55,479 nucleotides of DNA from Sphingobacteriales bacterium (GTDB lineage Bacteria > Bacteroidota > Bacteroidia > Chitinophagales > Chitinophagaceae), in contig JAHEBJ010000011.1 of the NCBI GenBank assembly GCA_024642285.1, positions 1 through 55,479 of the forward strand, in the 5' to 3' direction. The notes beneath the pieces were generated by a model. It was not told where the DNA came from, searched no databases, and saw nothing but the letters and a program-made list of their open reading frames with translations. The translations under genes and the position numbers were made by a program. Within the stretch, counting starts at the first letter, position 1. The number at the start of each line of letters is the position of its first letter. Positions 44,924 to 52,469 of the stretch are shown piece by piece.

Positions 44924-45310
44924 TTAAAATGGCAGATCATCCACCGCATCTGGTGGCGTTGCCGAAAAAGTATCCAATGGTTCAAGGTAGTCACTATCAG
45001 CTTTTGAAGCGCCTGACTGAAGTATCTGTTCAATTCGCCAGGCATCCAGATTGGTAATATAATTTACCTTGCCATCCTTTTCCCATTTACTGCCTTTAAT
45101 GTTGAAATACACTTTTATTTCGTCGCCGATATTAACGCGGTCTATTATTGTGGTCTTATCCTGTATGCATTGAAACTTTACATAGTTGGTAATAGTGCGG
45201 CCGTTAATATCTTCAGATTTCTCAACCGCAAATTCACGGGTTTTAAAAGTTTCTGTACGTTGTACGGTGTCGTATTTGGCAACCAGTTTGCCGGTAAGTT
45301 CATAACTCAT
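44924..45310 (-). CDS. DUF3127 OB-fold-like protein
   Basis: The 128-residue protein matches DUF3127, a Bacteroidota family: MSYELTGKLVAKYDTVQRTETFKTREFAV is its conserved start, followed by QCIQDKTTIID, GDEIKVYFNIKGSKW and YITNLDAWRIE. The strand pattern resembles an OB fold, and the acidic tail DAVDDLPF recalls the C-terminal tip of single-stranded DNA-binding proteins, so nucleic-acid binding is plausible though not shown. A -7 element lies 18 bases before the start. The frame of 128 residues is the usual family length. Confidence 0.85.
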   Translation of the reverse strand: MSYELTGKLVAKYDTVQRTETFKTREFAVEKSEDINGRTITNYVKFQCIQDKTTIIDRVNIGDEIKVYFNIKGSKWEKDGKVNYITNLDAWRIEQILQSGASKADSDYLEPLDTFSATPPDAVDDLPF

Positions 45311-45327
45311 AATGTAATTTTAATATC

Positions 45328-45335
45328 CAAAAGTA
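45328..45335 (-). promoter_or_regulatory. -7 element for the DUF3127 gene
   Basis: The minus strand reads TACTTTTG, an exact TAnnTTTG match, 17 bases before the ATG at 45310. No -33 TTG found. Confidence 0.4.
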
Positions 45336-45402
45336 AATCTATTTTTTGTCATAATTATTTTTTACTTCTATTCTTTGTTACAGATAAAATTGCCTATCTT
45401 TC

Positions 45403-45516
45403 TTTTGATAATAATAAAATTCAACTAGCTGAGAAAATCAAAATCATTTCCGGTTAAAATTCAGAAAATTTTTCAAATGTACCGAGCTTACTTTTTTTTA
45501 GAAGAATATGAGTCAG
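45403..45516 (+). other. possible small RNA upstream of dnaA
   Basis: No coding frame is convincing here. TTG (45375-45377), 17 bases and TATCTTTC (45395-45402) form a 7-of-8 promoter match, and a terminator hairpin follows at 45517, which would define a transcript of about 135 bases. No known RNA family was recognised. The assignment rests on the promoter-terminator pairing alone. Confidence 0.22.
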
Positions 45517-45542
45517 GGAGTTACCCGAACTAACTCCTTTTT
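45517..45542 (+). terminator. orphan intrinsic terminator upstream of dnaA
   Basis: GGAGTTA and TAACTCC form a perfect 7-bp stem with a 7-base loop, followed by five T. No annotated gene on the plus strand ends upstream: the nearest plus-strand gene is several kilobases away. Confidence 0.65.
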
Positions 45543-45907
45543 CATGTTTACTGGAGAAAGAAAATAGATAAATGGCAAGTTATTTGTCTGCCCTGTAGAA
45601 TCAAAAATACGAAGCTAGATTGCTAAAATATGTGGCAGGCTTCGGCTGAAAATGAGGCTGGATGGGCATGAGATTAGGTAGAATCGGAAAGGTTCCTGAT
45701 TAAAGGTGGGGTTGGGTGAAGCAGGTATAGTCACAACCTGTAATTGCATAGAAAAAAACAAATGAATAAAAAATTTTTTTTTCAACATTTTATTCGATAT
45801 TCGCTGTCCTGCGAAGATTTTTTTTGAATAGCATGTTCACAAAAAATTTAAACCGGTTACCAAAGAGATACAATTCTTAACTCGATATATAAATTGCGAC
45901 GGAACTA
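45543..45907. other. gene-free stretch before dnaA
   Basis: About 365 bases with no credible coding frame. It contains an AT-rich run (45760-45800), but no cluster of TTATCCACA-like DnaA boxes on either strand was found by eye, so an origin cannot be claimed. A weak hairpin (CAGGT/ACCTG near 45722-45740) is the only structure seen. The dnaA promoter was not recognised. Confidence 0.5.
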
Positions 45908-47341
45908 ATGGATAAAGCTTTTGAAAAAGTATGGGCTAATTGTTTAGAGATAATCAAAGACATTGTAGAATGGCAGCATTTTAAAACATGGTTTGAACCA
46001 ATTAAGCCGGTTGCATTAAAAGAAAAAATATTAACGATTCAGGTTCCCAGTCAATTTTTTTATGAGTATCTTGAAGAGCATTATGTTTCGCTGCTTGCAA
46101 AAACTTTAAAAAGAGAATTAGGAAAAGATGCAAGACTGGAATACCGGATAATGGTTGACAGCGGAAACAGTAAAAATAAACCTCAAACCGTTGATGTACC
46201 GGGGCAGGGTTACAAATCTTATTCAAACAACGAAATGGATTTTCCACTGGTCATAAACAATCCTGTAAAAAACCCCTTTGTAATTCCGGGTTTAAAAAAA
46301 ATGCAGATTGATCCGCAGTTAAACCATGCCTATGTATTTGATGCATTTATAGAAGGTGATTGTAACCGGGTTGCCCGCCGTGCCGGAAAAACCGTTGCTG
46401 AAAAACCAGGTACTACTTCTTTTAATCCTTTAGTAATTTATGGTGGTGTTGGATTGGGTAAAACCCACCTGGCGCAGGCAATTGGTAACGACGTAAAGAG
46501 ACTCCATCCCAATAAGGTAGTATTATATGTAAGCTCCGAAAAGTTCATCAACCAGTTTATAGATCACGGCCGTAATGGCGCCATCAACGATTTTATACAT
46601 TTTTATCAACTGATAGACGTATTAATCATTGATGACGTGCAGTTTTTTAACCGTGCCGAAAAATCTCAAGATGCTTTTTTCTCAATTTTTAATCATTTAC
46701 ACCAAAGTGGTAAGCAGCTGATACTAACGAGCGATAAACCCCCTAAAGATCTGGAAGGGGTTCAGGAGCGTTTATTAAGCAGGTTCCGTTGGGGCCTCAG
46801 TGCTGATTTACAGGTACCTGATTATGATACTAAGATTGAGATACTGGAAAAGAAGATGAAGAATGATGGTTTAGAAATGCCGCCTGAAGTTGTTAAGTAT
46901 ATCGCTTATAATATTAATAGTAATGTTCGTGAACTGGAAGGCGCATTAATCTCATTATTGGCACAATCTTCGCTTAATAAAAGGGAAATCGACCTCGAAT
47001 TGGCAAAGAAAGTACTTCGCAATTTTGTAAAATCATCCAGTAAGGAGATTACTATTGACGCCATCCAGAAAATGGTATGTGAGTACTTTGATGTACCCTA
47101 CGATAAATTACTTCAGAAAACACGAAAACGTGAAATTGTACAAGCCCGGCAGATTACCATGTTCCTGGCTAAGGCATTCACAAAAAATTCACTAAAAACT
47201 ATTGGCGAACATTTTGGCGGTAGAGATCATACGACTGTGATACACAGTTGCCAAACCGTTAAAGATCTGATGGATACAGACAGCCTTTTTAAAGAAAGTG
47301 TGCTGGAATTGCAACAGAAGGTTCATCTGGCGGCCATGTAA
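45908..47341 (+). CDS. dnaA: chromosomal replication initiator DnaA
   Basis: The 477-residue protein has all four domains: domain I (about 1-85, WQHFKTWFEPIKPVAL), a variable linker, the AAA+ domain with Walker A GGVGLGKTH at 179-187, Walker B LIIDDVQFF, sensor I LILTSDKPP and the arginine-rich ERLLSRFRWGL, and domain IV with the DNA-binding signature GGRDHTTVIHS near 438-448. It binds DnaA boxes and opens the origin. No dnaN or recF follows; instead tRNA genes lie downstream. Its length is normal for the phylum. Confidence 0.97.
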   Translation: MDKAFEKVWANCLEIIKDIVEWQHFKTWFEPIKPVALKEKILTIQVPSQFFYEYLEEHYVSLLAKTLKRELGKDARLEYRIMVDSGNSKNKPQTVDVPGQGYKSYSNNEMDFPLVINNPVKNPFVIPGLKKMQIDPQLNHAYVFDAFIEGDCNRVARRAGKTVAEKPGTTSFNPLVIYGGVGLGKTHLAQAIGNDVKRLHPNKVVLYVSSEKFINQFIDHGRNGAINDFIHFYQLIDVLIIDDVQFFNRAEKSQDAFFSIFNHLHQSGKQLILTSDKPPKDLEGVQERLLSRFRWGLSADLQVPDYDTKIEILEKKMKNDGLEMPPEVVKYIAYNINSNVRELEGALISLLAQSSLNKREIDLELAKKVLRNFVKSSSKEITIDAIQKMVCEYFDVPYDKLLQKTRKREIVQARQITMFLAKAFTKNSLKTIGEHFGGRDHTTVIHSCQTVKDLMDTDSLFKESVLELQQKVHLAAM

Positions 47342-47365
47342 AAATATTACCCGGCACCTTACCCT

Positions 47366-47399
47366 AATCCGAAATCATTACAGAGTTTGGATTTTTTTT
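47366..47399 (+). terminator. probable terminator after dnaA
   Basis: AATCC and GGATT (with a bulged G, then AAA/TTT) pair around a ~12-base loop and are followed by seven T. It starts 24 bases after the dnaA stop. The stem is AT-rich and weaker than the others in this window. Confidence 0.5.
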
Positions 47400-47447
47400 G
47401 TCCTTATTTTTATCTGATAAAATAAACGGCAATTTTTACATTTAGTT

Positions 47448-47478
47448 TTGGGTAATAACAGTTTGAATTGTATTTTTG
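47448..47478 (+). promoter_or_regulatory. promoter of tRNA-Ser
   Basis: TTG at 47448-47450 (within TTTTG), a 20-base spacer and TATTTTTG at 47471-47478 match the phylum consensus exactly. Transcription would start about 25 bases before the mature tRNA-Ser 5' end, as expected for a short tRNA leader. Confidence 0.7.
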
Positions 47479-47506
47479 CCACCCCTTACAAAATGAGGGC
47501 AGGTTC

Positions 47507-47595
47507 GGAGAGATGCCTGAGTGGCCGAAAGGAACGGTTTGCTAAATCGTCGTACGGGTTAAACTGTACCGTGGGTTCGAATCCCACTCTCTCCG
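47507..47595 (+). tRNA. tRNA-Ser (anticodon GCU)
   Basis: An 89-base class II tRNA: acceptor GGAGAGA pairs with TCTCTCC, discriminator G, anticodon stem ACGGT/ATCGT with loop TTGCTAA (anticodon GCT), a long variable arm, and T-arm GTGGG-TTCGAAT-CCCAC. It reads AGC and AGU serine codons. CCA is not encoded (the bases after the discriminator are CAA). A 22-base copy of its 3' end recurs 73 bases downstream. Confidence 0.95.
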
Positions 47596-47620
47596 CAAGT
47601 TCATTATAAGTTGGAGATAT

Positions 47621-47671
47621 CGGGTTAAACAGTTCCGCCTATCGGCGGATCGAATCCCACTCTCTCCGCAA
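47621..47671 (+). pseudogene. degenerate copy of the tRNA-Ser 3' half
   Basis: CGGGTTAAAC (47621-47630) repeats the variable-arm region of tRNA-Ser, and 47650-47671 repeats its last 19 bases plus three flanking bases (22 of 22 identical). Between them, the 5' T-stem (TGGGT) is replaced by a longer sequence containing the hairpin CCGCC-TATC-GGCGG (47635-47648), so no T-arm can form. It has no acceptor 5' strand, D-arm or anticodon and cannot be a tRNA. It may be an old attachment site or the product of a local duplication. Confidence 0.75.
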
Positions 47672-47705
47672 AAAAAAAATTCTTAAAAATCGATAACCAA
47701 TAGTT

Positions 47706-47783
47706 CGGGATGTAGCGTAGCCCGGTTATCGCGCCTGGTTTGGGACCAGGAGGTCGCAAGTTCGAATCTTGCCATCCCGACCA
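47706..47783 (+). tRNA. tRNA-Pro (anticodon UGG), CCA encoded
   Basis: Acceptor CGGGATG pairs with CATCCCG, discriminator A; anticodon stem CCTGG/CCAGG with loop TTTGGGA (anticodon TGG); T-arm GCAAG-TTCGAAT-CTTGC. The three bases after the discriminator are CCA, so the mature 3' end is encoded, unlike in the neighbouring tRNA-Ser. It is followed by a terminator. No separate promoter was seen, so it may be co-transcribed with tRNA-Ser. Confidence 0.95.
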
Positions 47784-47831
47784 AATATCAAATTGCCTTC
47801 CTCTAAAACGGGAAGGCATTTTTGTTTTTGA
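47771..47831 (+). repeat. 61-bp direct repeat, copy 1 (tRNA-Pro 3' end plus terminator)
   Basis: Bases 47771-47831 cover the last 13 bases of tRNA-Pro (including CCA) and its terminator. They recur at 47923-47983 with four mismatches and no gaps. Confidence 0.85.
47794..47829 (+). terminator. intrinsic terminator of the tRNA unit
   Basis: TGCCTTCC and GGAAGGCA form a perfect 8-bp stem, followed by TTTTTGTTTTT. It starts 11 bases after tRNA-Pro. A decayed copy lies at 47946-47981. Confidence 0.85.
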
Positions 47832-47898
47832 GATTTTCAATTTTTACAGCTTAGTCCAGTCAGGTTATTATAACCAGAATATAGTGGGACGGTTGAAA

Positions 47899-47924
47899 GC
47901 TCTGCCGATAGCTATTGGGAGAGC
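47899..47924. repeat. 26-bp near-perfect palindrome with CCGATAG core
   Basis: The 26 bases pair end to end (GCTCT...AGAGC) with one mismatch and one G-T pair, around CCGATAGCTATTGG. It ends within two bases of the beginning of the second copy of the tRNA-Pro repeat. No T-run follows, so it is not a standard terminator. Confidence 0.65.
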
Positions 47925-47983
47925 CATCCCGACTAAATATCAAATTGCCTTCCTCTAATATGGGCAGGCATTTTTGTTTTTGA
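47923..47983 (+). repeat. 61-bp direct repeat, copy 2
   Basis: It matches 47771-47831 at 57 of 61 positions. One difference changes CCA to CTA and another (A to C) breaks a base pair of the terminator stem, so this copy looks like the decaying one. Only the last ten bases of the tRNA are included. Confidence 0.85.
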
Positions 47984-48073
47984 AAATTTATAATTCTTCT
48001 TCTCTGTTTTCTGTTATTTAATTCAGCTTATCTCAGTTATTTTCTTTAATTTTTGATAAAATAAGCAGCTATT

Positions 48074-49531
48074 ATGCAATACAGTCCTATCAAAAATTTT
48101 ATCAACGGAAAATTCGTTGATAATTCTTCTTCAAAAACAATGGAAGTAATTTCTCCGGTAGATGGAAATTTACTTTCAACGGTTCCCATGTCTTCATCCA
48201 AAGACCTTGTTGATGCTGTTAATGCAGCCAAAGCAGCTTTTCCGGCTTGGAGTAAAACGCCTATCAAAGAGCGGGTGCAGGTTTTCTTCAGGTACAAAAC
48301 TTTACTGGAAAAACATTTGAAGGAACTGGCGGAGTTATGCAGCGAGGAAAATGGAAAAATATACGGCGAATCTGTTGCAGAAATTGAAAAATGTATTGAG
48401 CTTACAGAGTTTGCAACTTCCTTGCCTCAACTGGTTACCGGCGAAATTCTGGAAGTAAGTAAAGGTGTTGAATGCAGAACAGAGCATGTACCGTTGGGTG
48501 TGGTTGCATCTATCGTTCCTTTTAACTTCCCTTCAATGGTTCCTAACTGGACTTTGCCTAATGCCATTGCTTTAGGAAACTGCATGATCATGAAGCCCTC
48601 GGAAAAAGTACCGCTGAGTTGCGGAAGACTGGCAGAGTTATTAAAAGAAGCCGGTTTACCTGATGGTGTATTCAATATTGTGCATGGTGATGTCGAAATT
48701 GTGGAAGCCATTTGTGATCATCCGGCTATTGAAGCCGTTTCATTTGTAGGTTCAACCAAAGTGGCCAAAATCGTTTATCAACGTGCAACATCAAATTATA
48801 AAAGATGCCTGGCATTAGGAGGCGCAAAAAATCACCTGATGGTTTTGCCGGATGCCATTCCCGGAATGACTGCCCAAAATGTGGCAGCCAGCATGAGCGG
48901 CTGTGCAGGACAGCGTTGTATGGCTGCTTCAGCAATGATAGGAGTTGGTAATGTAGATGCGATTATCGATAAGATTTGTGAAGAAGCTAAAAAAATTATT
49001 CCCGGCGAAAATCTGGGAGCGGTTATCAGCAAAGAAAGTAAGGAAAGAATTGAACGATTTATTGGAGAAGCTGAAAGAGATGGTGCAAAGATTTTGGTTG
49101 ATGGCCGTAACACCAAAGTGAACGGAAAAGAAAATGGCACTTATGTTGGTCCTACGGTAATTGATTTTGTTACACCAGAAATGAGTATTGCCAAAGAAGA
49201 AATTTTTGGCCCGGTAATTTCCATCATGCGTACCAATACAGTTGATGAAGCACTCGCAATTGAAAATGCAAATCCTTATGGTAATGCAGCATCTGTGTTT
49301 ACGCAAAACGGCGGTATGGCCCGGTACATCATTGATCATGCCAGCGCAGGTATGATTGGCGTTAATGTGGGTGTGCCCGTGCCACGTGAGCCTTTTTCTT
49401 TTGGGGGATGGAATGAAAGTAAGTTTGGGGTTGGGGATATTACCGGAAAAAGTTCCATCGAATTCTGGACTAAATTGAAGAAGAGTACTACCAAATGGAA
49501 TCCGGAATCTGGTGTGAATTGGATGAGTTAA
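48074..49531 (+). CDS. mmsA: CoA-acylating (methyl)malonate-semialdehyde dehydrogenase
   Basis: The 485-residue aldehyde dehydrogenase oxidises malonate or methylmalonate semialdehyde with NAD+ and CoA, giving acetyl-CoA or propionyl-CoA and CO2. Family marks are PFNFPSMVPNWTLPNAIALGN, SFVGSTKVAKIVYQ, LGGAKNHLMVLPDA and the nucleophile Cys282 in GCAGQRCMAAS. MmsA-type enzymes lack the general-base Glu of ordinary aldehyde dehydrogenases, and GGAKN in place of ELGG is consistent. In this position, with a beta-alanine aminotransferase, the substrate is most likely malonate semialdehyde from beta-alanine. It is the first gene of the uracil-catabolic cluster. Confidence 0.93.
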   Translation: MQYSPIKNFINGKFVDNSSSKTMEVISPVDGNLLSTVPMSSSKDLVDAVNAAKAAFPAWSKTPIKERVQVFFRYKTLLEKHLKELAELCSEENGKIYGESVAEIEKCIELTEFATSLPQLVTGEILEVSKGVECRTEHVPLGVVASIVPFNFPSMVPNWTLPNAIALGNCMIMKPSEKVPLSCGRLAELLKEAGLPDGVFNIVHGDVEIVEAICDHPAIEAVSFVGSTKVAKIVYQRATSNYKRCLALGGAKNHLMVLPDAIPGMTAQNVAASMSGCAGQRCMAASAMIGVGNVDAIIDKICEEAKKIIPGENLGAVISKESKERIERFIGEAERDGAKILVDGRNTKVNGKENGTYVGPTVIDFVTPEMSIAKEEIFGPVISIMRTNTVDEALAIENANPYGNAASVFTQNGGMARYIIDHASAGMIGVNVGVPVPREPFSFGGWNESKFGVGDITGKSSIEFWTKLKKSTTKWNPESGVNWMS

Positions 49532-49565
49532 TAAATCAAAAGTTAAAAGTCAAAAACTACAAATA

Positions 49566-50918
49566 ATGTCAGCAGTAACAGATGTTTCAGAAATACAGGA
49601 AATAATTCAGAATAACCAGGATTATACTTTATTCAGCTGGAGCAAACAAAAAGGTATTTCACCACTAGCCATCAAGCGTGCTGAAGGTGTTTATCTATAT
49701 GATTATGATGACAAAAGGATTCTTGATTTTTCATCGGGACTGATGAATGTTAATATTGGTCACGGTAATCAACGGGTGACTGAAGCTGTTGTAAAACAGA
49801 TGCAGGAAGTGAGCTATGTTACACCGGCATGTATTACCAAAGTGCGTGGCGAGTTAGGAAAGAAATTAGCTTCTGTTACCCCGGAAGGGTTGAATAAAAC
49901 ACTATTTACTGTTTGTGGTGCAACCGCAATTGAAAACGCTATAAAGCTGGCAAGGTTATATACCAGGCGTCATAAGATTATAACAAAATACCGTGCTTTT
50001 CATGGAGCAAGTTATGGCGCTATGACAGCAGGTGGCGACCCAAGAAAACTGCCGGCAGACAGTCAGCAGGCGCCCAACTTTGTACATGTGGAAGACCCGT
50101 TTTGCTACCGTTGTCCGTTTGGCCAAAACTTTGGCAGTTGCCAATACGAGTGTGCAAGCCATGTAGAGAGAGTAATACAATTTGAAGGGCCAGAAAATGT
50201 GGCGGCTATATTAATTGAAGGGGAAAGCGGCAGCAGCGGCTGCATTAAATATCCGCCGGATTATTTTAAAAAGATAAGAGCGACTTGCGACAAGTATGGT
50301 ATCTTATTGATTGTTGACGAAGTGATGAGCGGCTTTGGAAGAACCGGCAAGTGGTTTGGAATTGACAATCATGGCGTGGTACCCGATATGATTGCAACGG
50401 CCAAAGGGCTGACAGCGGGATATATTCCATTTGGTGCTTTAATTGTAAGTGATAAAATTGCAGCAGCTTATGATGACCAACCTTTGATGTTGGGTTTAAC
50501 GTACTCCGCTCATGCTGTTGGTTGTGCAGCAGCGCTTGAAGTGTTGAAAATTTATGAAGACGATAAACTGGTTGAAAATGCAGCGGCCATGGGAAAATAT
50601 GTTGAGCAAAAGGTTGAAGAAATGAAAGCTGTTCATCCATCAATTGGTGATTTTAGAAATACCGGTTTGTTAGGTTGTATAGAACTGGTGAAGAACAGAA
50701 CTACCAAAGAACCGATGGCGCCTTTTAATGCGAAGCCTGATGAAATGGTGGTGATGAACAAGGTTGCGGCTAAACTAAAAGAACTTGGCCTGTATACATT
50801 TGTTAGGTGGAATTATATTTTTGTTGCACCTCCATTAAGTATTACCAAAGCTCAGATTGATGAAGGATTAGCAATTATCAGCGAAGCAATTAAAATAGCC
50901 GACGAGGAAGTAATGTAG
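49566..50918 (+). CDS. class III aminotransferase, probable beta-alanine transaminase
   Basis: The 450-residue PLP enzyme belongs to the omega-amino-acid transaminase group. The PLP lysine is Lys280 in ATAKGLTAGYIPFGA; LIVDEVMSGFGRTGKWFG holds the phosphate-region Asp, and HGASYGAMTAGGDPRK is near the centre. A cysteine-rich segment, CYRCPFGQNFGSCQYEC (about residues 179-196), could bind a metal or form a structural loop. Between mmsA and a nucleobase symporter, the likely reaction is beta-alanine plus 2-oxoglutarate or pyruvate to malonate semialdehyde; the acceptor cannot be told. It starts 34 bases after mmsA. Confidence 0.85.
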   Translation: MSAVTDVSEIQEIIQNNQDYTLFSWSKQKGISPLAIKRAEGVYLYDYDDKRILDFSSGLMNVNIGHGNQRVTEAVVKQMQEVSYVTPACITKVRGELGKKLASVTPEGLNKTLFTVCGATAIENAIKLARLYTRRHKIITKYRAFHGASYGAMTAGGDPRKLPADSQQAPNFVHVEDPFCYRCPFGQNFGSCQYECASHVERVIQFEGPENVAAILIEGESGSSGCIKYPPDYFKKIRATCDKYGILLIVDEVMSGFGRTGKWFGIDNHGVVPDMIATAKGLTAGYIPFGALIVSDKIAAAYDDQPLMLGLTYSAHAVGCAAALEVLKIYEDDKLVENAAAMGKYVEQKVEEMKAVHPSIGDFRNTGLLGCIELVKNRTTKEPMAPFNAKPDEMVVMNKVAAKLKELGLYTFVRWNYIFVAPPLSITKAQIDEGLAIISEAIKIADEEVM

Positions 50919-50921
50919 AAT

Positions 50922-50990
50922 TATAAATGATGAATTATGAATGTTTTGATTATTCATAATTCCTAATTCTAAATTCATAATTCATTTATG
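50922..50990. repeat. intergenic inverted repeat (GAATTATGAAT / ATTCATAATTC)
   Basis: GAATTATGAAT (50932-50942) and ATTCATAATTC (50952-50962) form an 11-bp perfect inverted repeat with a 9-base loop; a further ATTCATAATTCATTTAT copy at about 50973-50989 overlaps the start of the symporter gene. Such AT-rich hairpins are common between Bacteroidota genes; here it lies in the 69-base gap of a probable operon. Confidence 0.55.
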
Positions 50991-52463
50991 ACCGAAACCA
51001 ACAACGATTCCTCTCTCTACAATGAAGACCTTGCACCCATTCCTCAAAGCAAACGCACCTGGGGTACCTGGAACTATGCAGCACTTTGGATAAGTATGAG
51101 TTTGTGCATTCCAACCTACATGCTGGCCAGTTCGTTGATTGAAGGAGGAATGAATTGGTGGCAATCTATCCTCACTATATTTATTGGAAACACAGTTGTT
51201 TTAATTCCGATGATATTAAACGGACACGCAGGAGCAAAATATGGCATACCGTTTCCAGTTTTTGCAAGAGCAAGTTTTGGAACAATAGGTGCAAATATTC
51301 CGGCAATATTAAGAGCCATTGTTGCATGCGGATGGTTTGGCATACAAACATGGATTGGCGGGTTTTCAATTTATCAAATGATGAAACTCTGGTTTCCATC
51401 ATTGGCAACTTTGTCTCAAATTTTCCCGGATTCTTTTGGATTGCAAACCGGTCCGGCTATTTGCTTTTTTATTTTCTGGCTGCTGAATATGTGGGTGGTT
51501 TATATGGGAGTTGAAAGCATCAAAAAATTATTGGTGTTCAAGGCTTTCTTTTTACCCTTTGCTGCACTGGCGCTTTTATTCTGGGCAATCAATGCAGGCA
51601 ATGGTTTGGGGCCTATATTGGCACAGCCTGCAAAGCTGGAGGGGCCTGCATTCTGGGCTTTCTTCTTTCCGGCGCTCACAGGCATGGTTGGTTTTTGGGC
51701 AACGCTTTCTTTAAACATTCCGGATTTTACCCGCTATGCAAAAAGCCAGAAGGCGCAAGTGAACGGACAAATAATAGGACTGCCTCCGTCAATGACTTTG
51801 TTTGCCTTTATTGGCGTGGTGGTAACATCGGCTACTTTTATTATCTACGGCGAAACCATCTGGGATCCGGTTGTGCTGGCCGGTAAATTCGAAAATAAAT
51901 TACTGGTAAGTGCAGCGATGATTGCAGTGGCAATCTCAACATTGGCGACAAATATTGCAGCAAATATTGTTAGTCCGGCAAATGATTTTGCAAATATCTC
52001 ACCTAAAAAAATAAATTTCAGAACCGGCGGATATATTACAGGTGTTATTGGCATTTTAATTTTTCCATGGAAACTGATAGCTGATCCCAACGGGTATATT
52101 TTTACCTGGCTGATTGCTTACTCGAGTTTGCTGGGACCAGTTGGTGGTATTATGATTGCCGACTATTATTTTGTGAGAAAACAATTGTTGTATGTTGATG
52201 AGCTGTATCAGCATAAAGGACAGTATAGATTTGGAAATGGATTCAATTCCGCAGCCATTGTCGCATTGTTAGTTGGCATTGTGCCAAATATCCCTGGTTT
52301 TTTATTACAGATTAAATTGATTTCTGCGACAGCCTTTCCATCATGGATATCAGAATTATATCATTATGCCTGGTTCGTTGGCTTTTTTGTAAGCGGGTTT
52401 GTATATATCTTGATGATGCGGAATTATAAAGCAGGAATAGTAAATTTGGATAAACAGAATTAA
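50988..52463 (+). CDS. NCS1-family nucleobase:cation symporter
   Basis: The 491-residue protein has twelve predicted membrane helices and NCS1 hallmarks: NEDLAPIPQSKRTWGTWNY at the N-terminus, ISMSLCIPTYMLASSL in helix 1, GWFGIQTWIGG, and SLNIPDFTRYAKSQ in the region of helix 6. NCS1 carriers import uracil, cytosine, allantoin or hydantoins with Na+ or H+. Standing next to dihydropyrimidinase, it most likely imports uracil, thymine or dihydropyrimidines. The ATG at 50988 overlaps the end of an AT-rich inverted repeat. The hydA gene starts six bases after the stop. Confidence 0.92.
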   Translation: MTETNNDSSLYNEDLAPIPQSKRTWGTWNYAALWISMSLCIPTYMLASSLIEGGMNWWQSILTIFIGNTVVLIPMILNGHAGAKYGIPFPVFARASFGTIGANIPAILRAIVACGWFGIQTWIGGFSIYQMMKLWFPSLATLSQIFPDSFGLQTGPAICFFIFWLLNMWVVYMGVESIKKLLVFKAFFLPFAALALLFWAINAGNGLGPILAQPAKLEGPAFWAFFFPALTGMVGFWATLSLNIPDFTRYAKSQKAQVNGQIIGLPPSMTLFAFIGVVVTSATFIIYGETIWDPVVLAGKFENKLLVSAAMIAVAISTLATNIAANIVSPANDFANISPKKINFRTGGYITGVIGILIFPWKLIADPNGYIFTWLIAYSSLLGPVGGIMIADYYFVRKQLLYVDELYQHKGQYRFGNGFNSAAIVALLVGIVPNIPGFLLQIKLISATAFPSWISELYHYAWFVGFFVSGFVYILMMRNYKAGIVNLDKQN

Positions 52464-52469
52464 GCGATT

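Noticed and set aside
45543..45907. Replication origin upstream of dnaA
   Set aside because: AT-rich stretches exist, but no cluster of DnaA boxes could be found on either strand, so the call is not supported.
47625..47840. A 71-codon frame on the minus strand across tRNA-Pro
   Set aside because: It is the well-known spurious translation antisense to a tRNA gene (GWQDSNLRPPGPKPGA); the tRNA fold is complete on the plus strand.
47507..47983. Complete integrative element between tRNA-end repeats
   Set aside because: The intervals between the repeats are only 51 and 91 bases and hold no integrase or other gene; at most these are scars or miniature elements.
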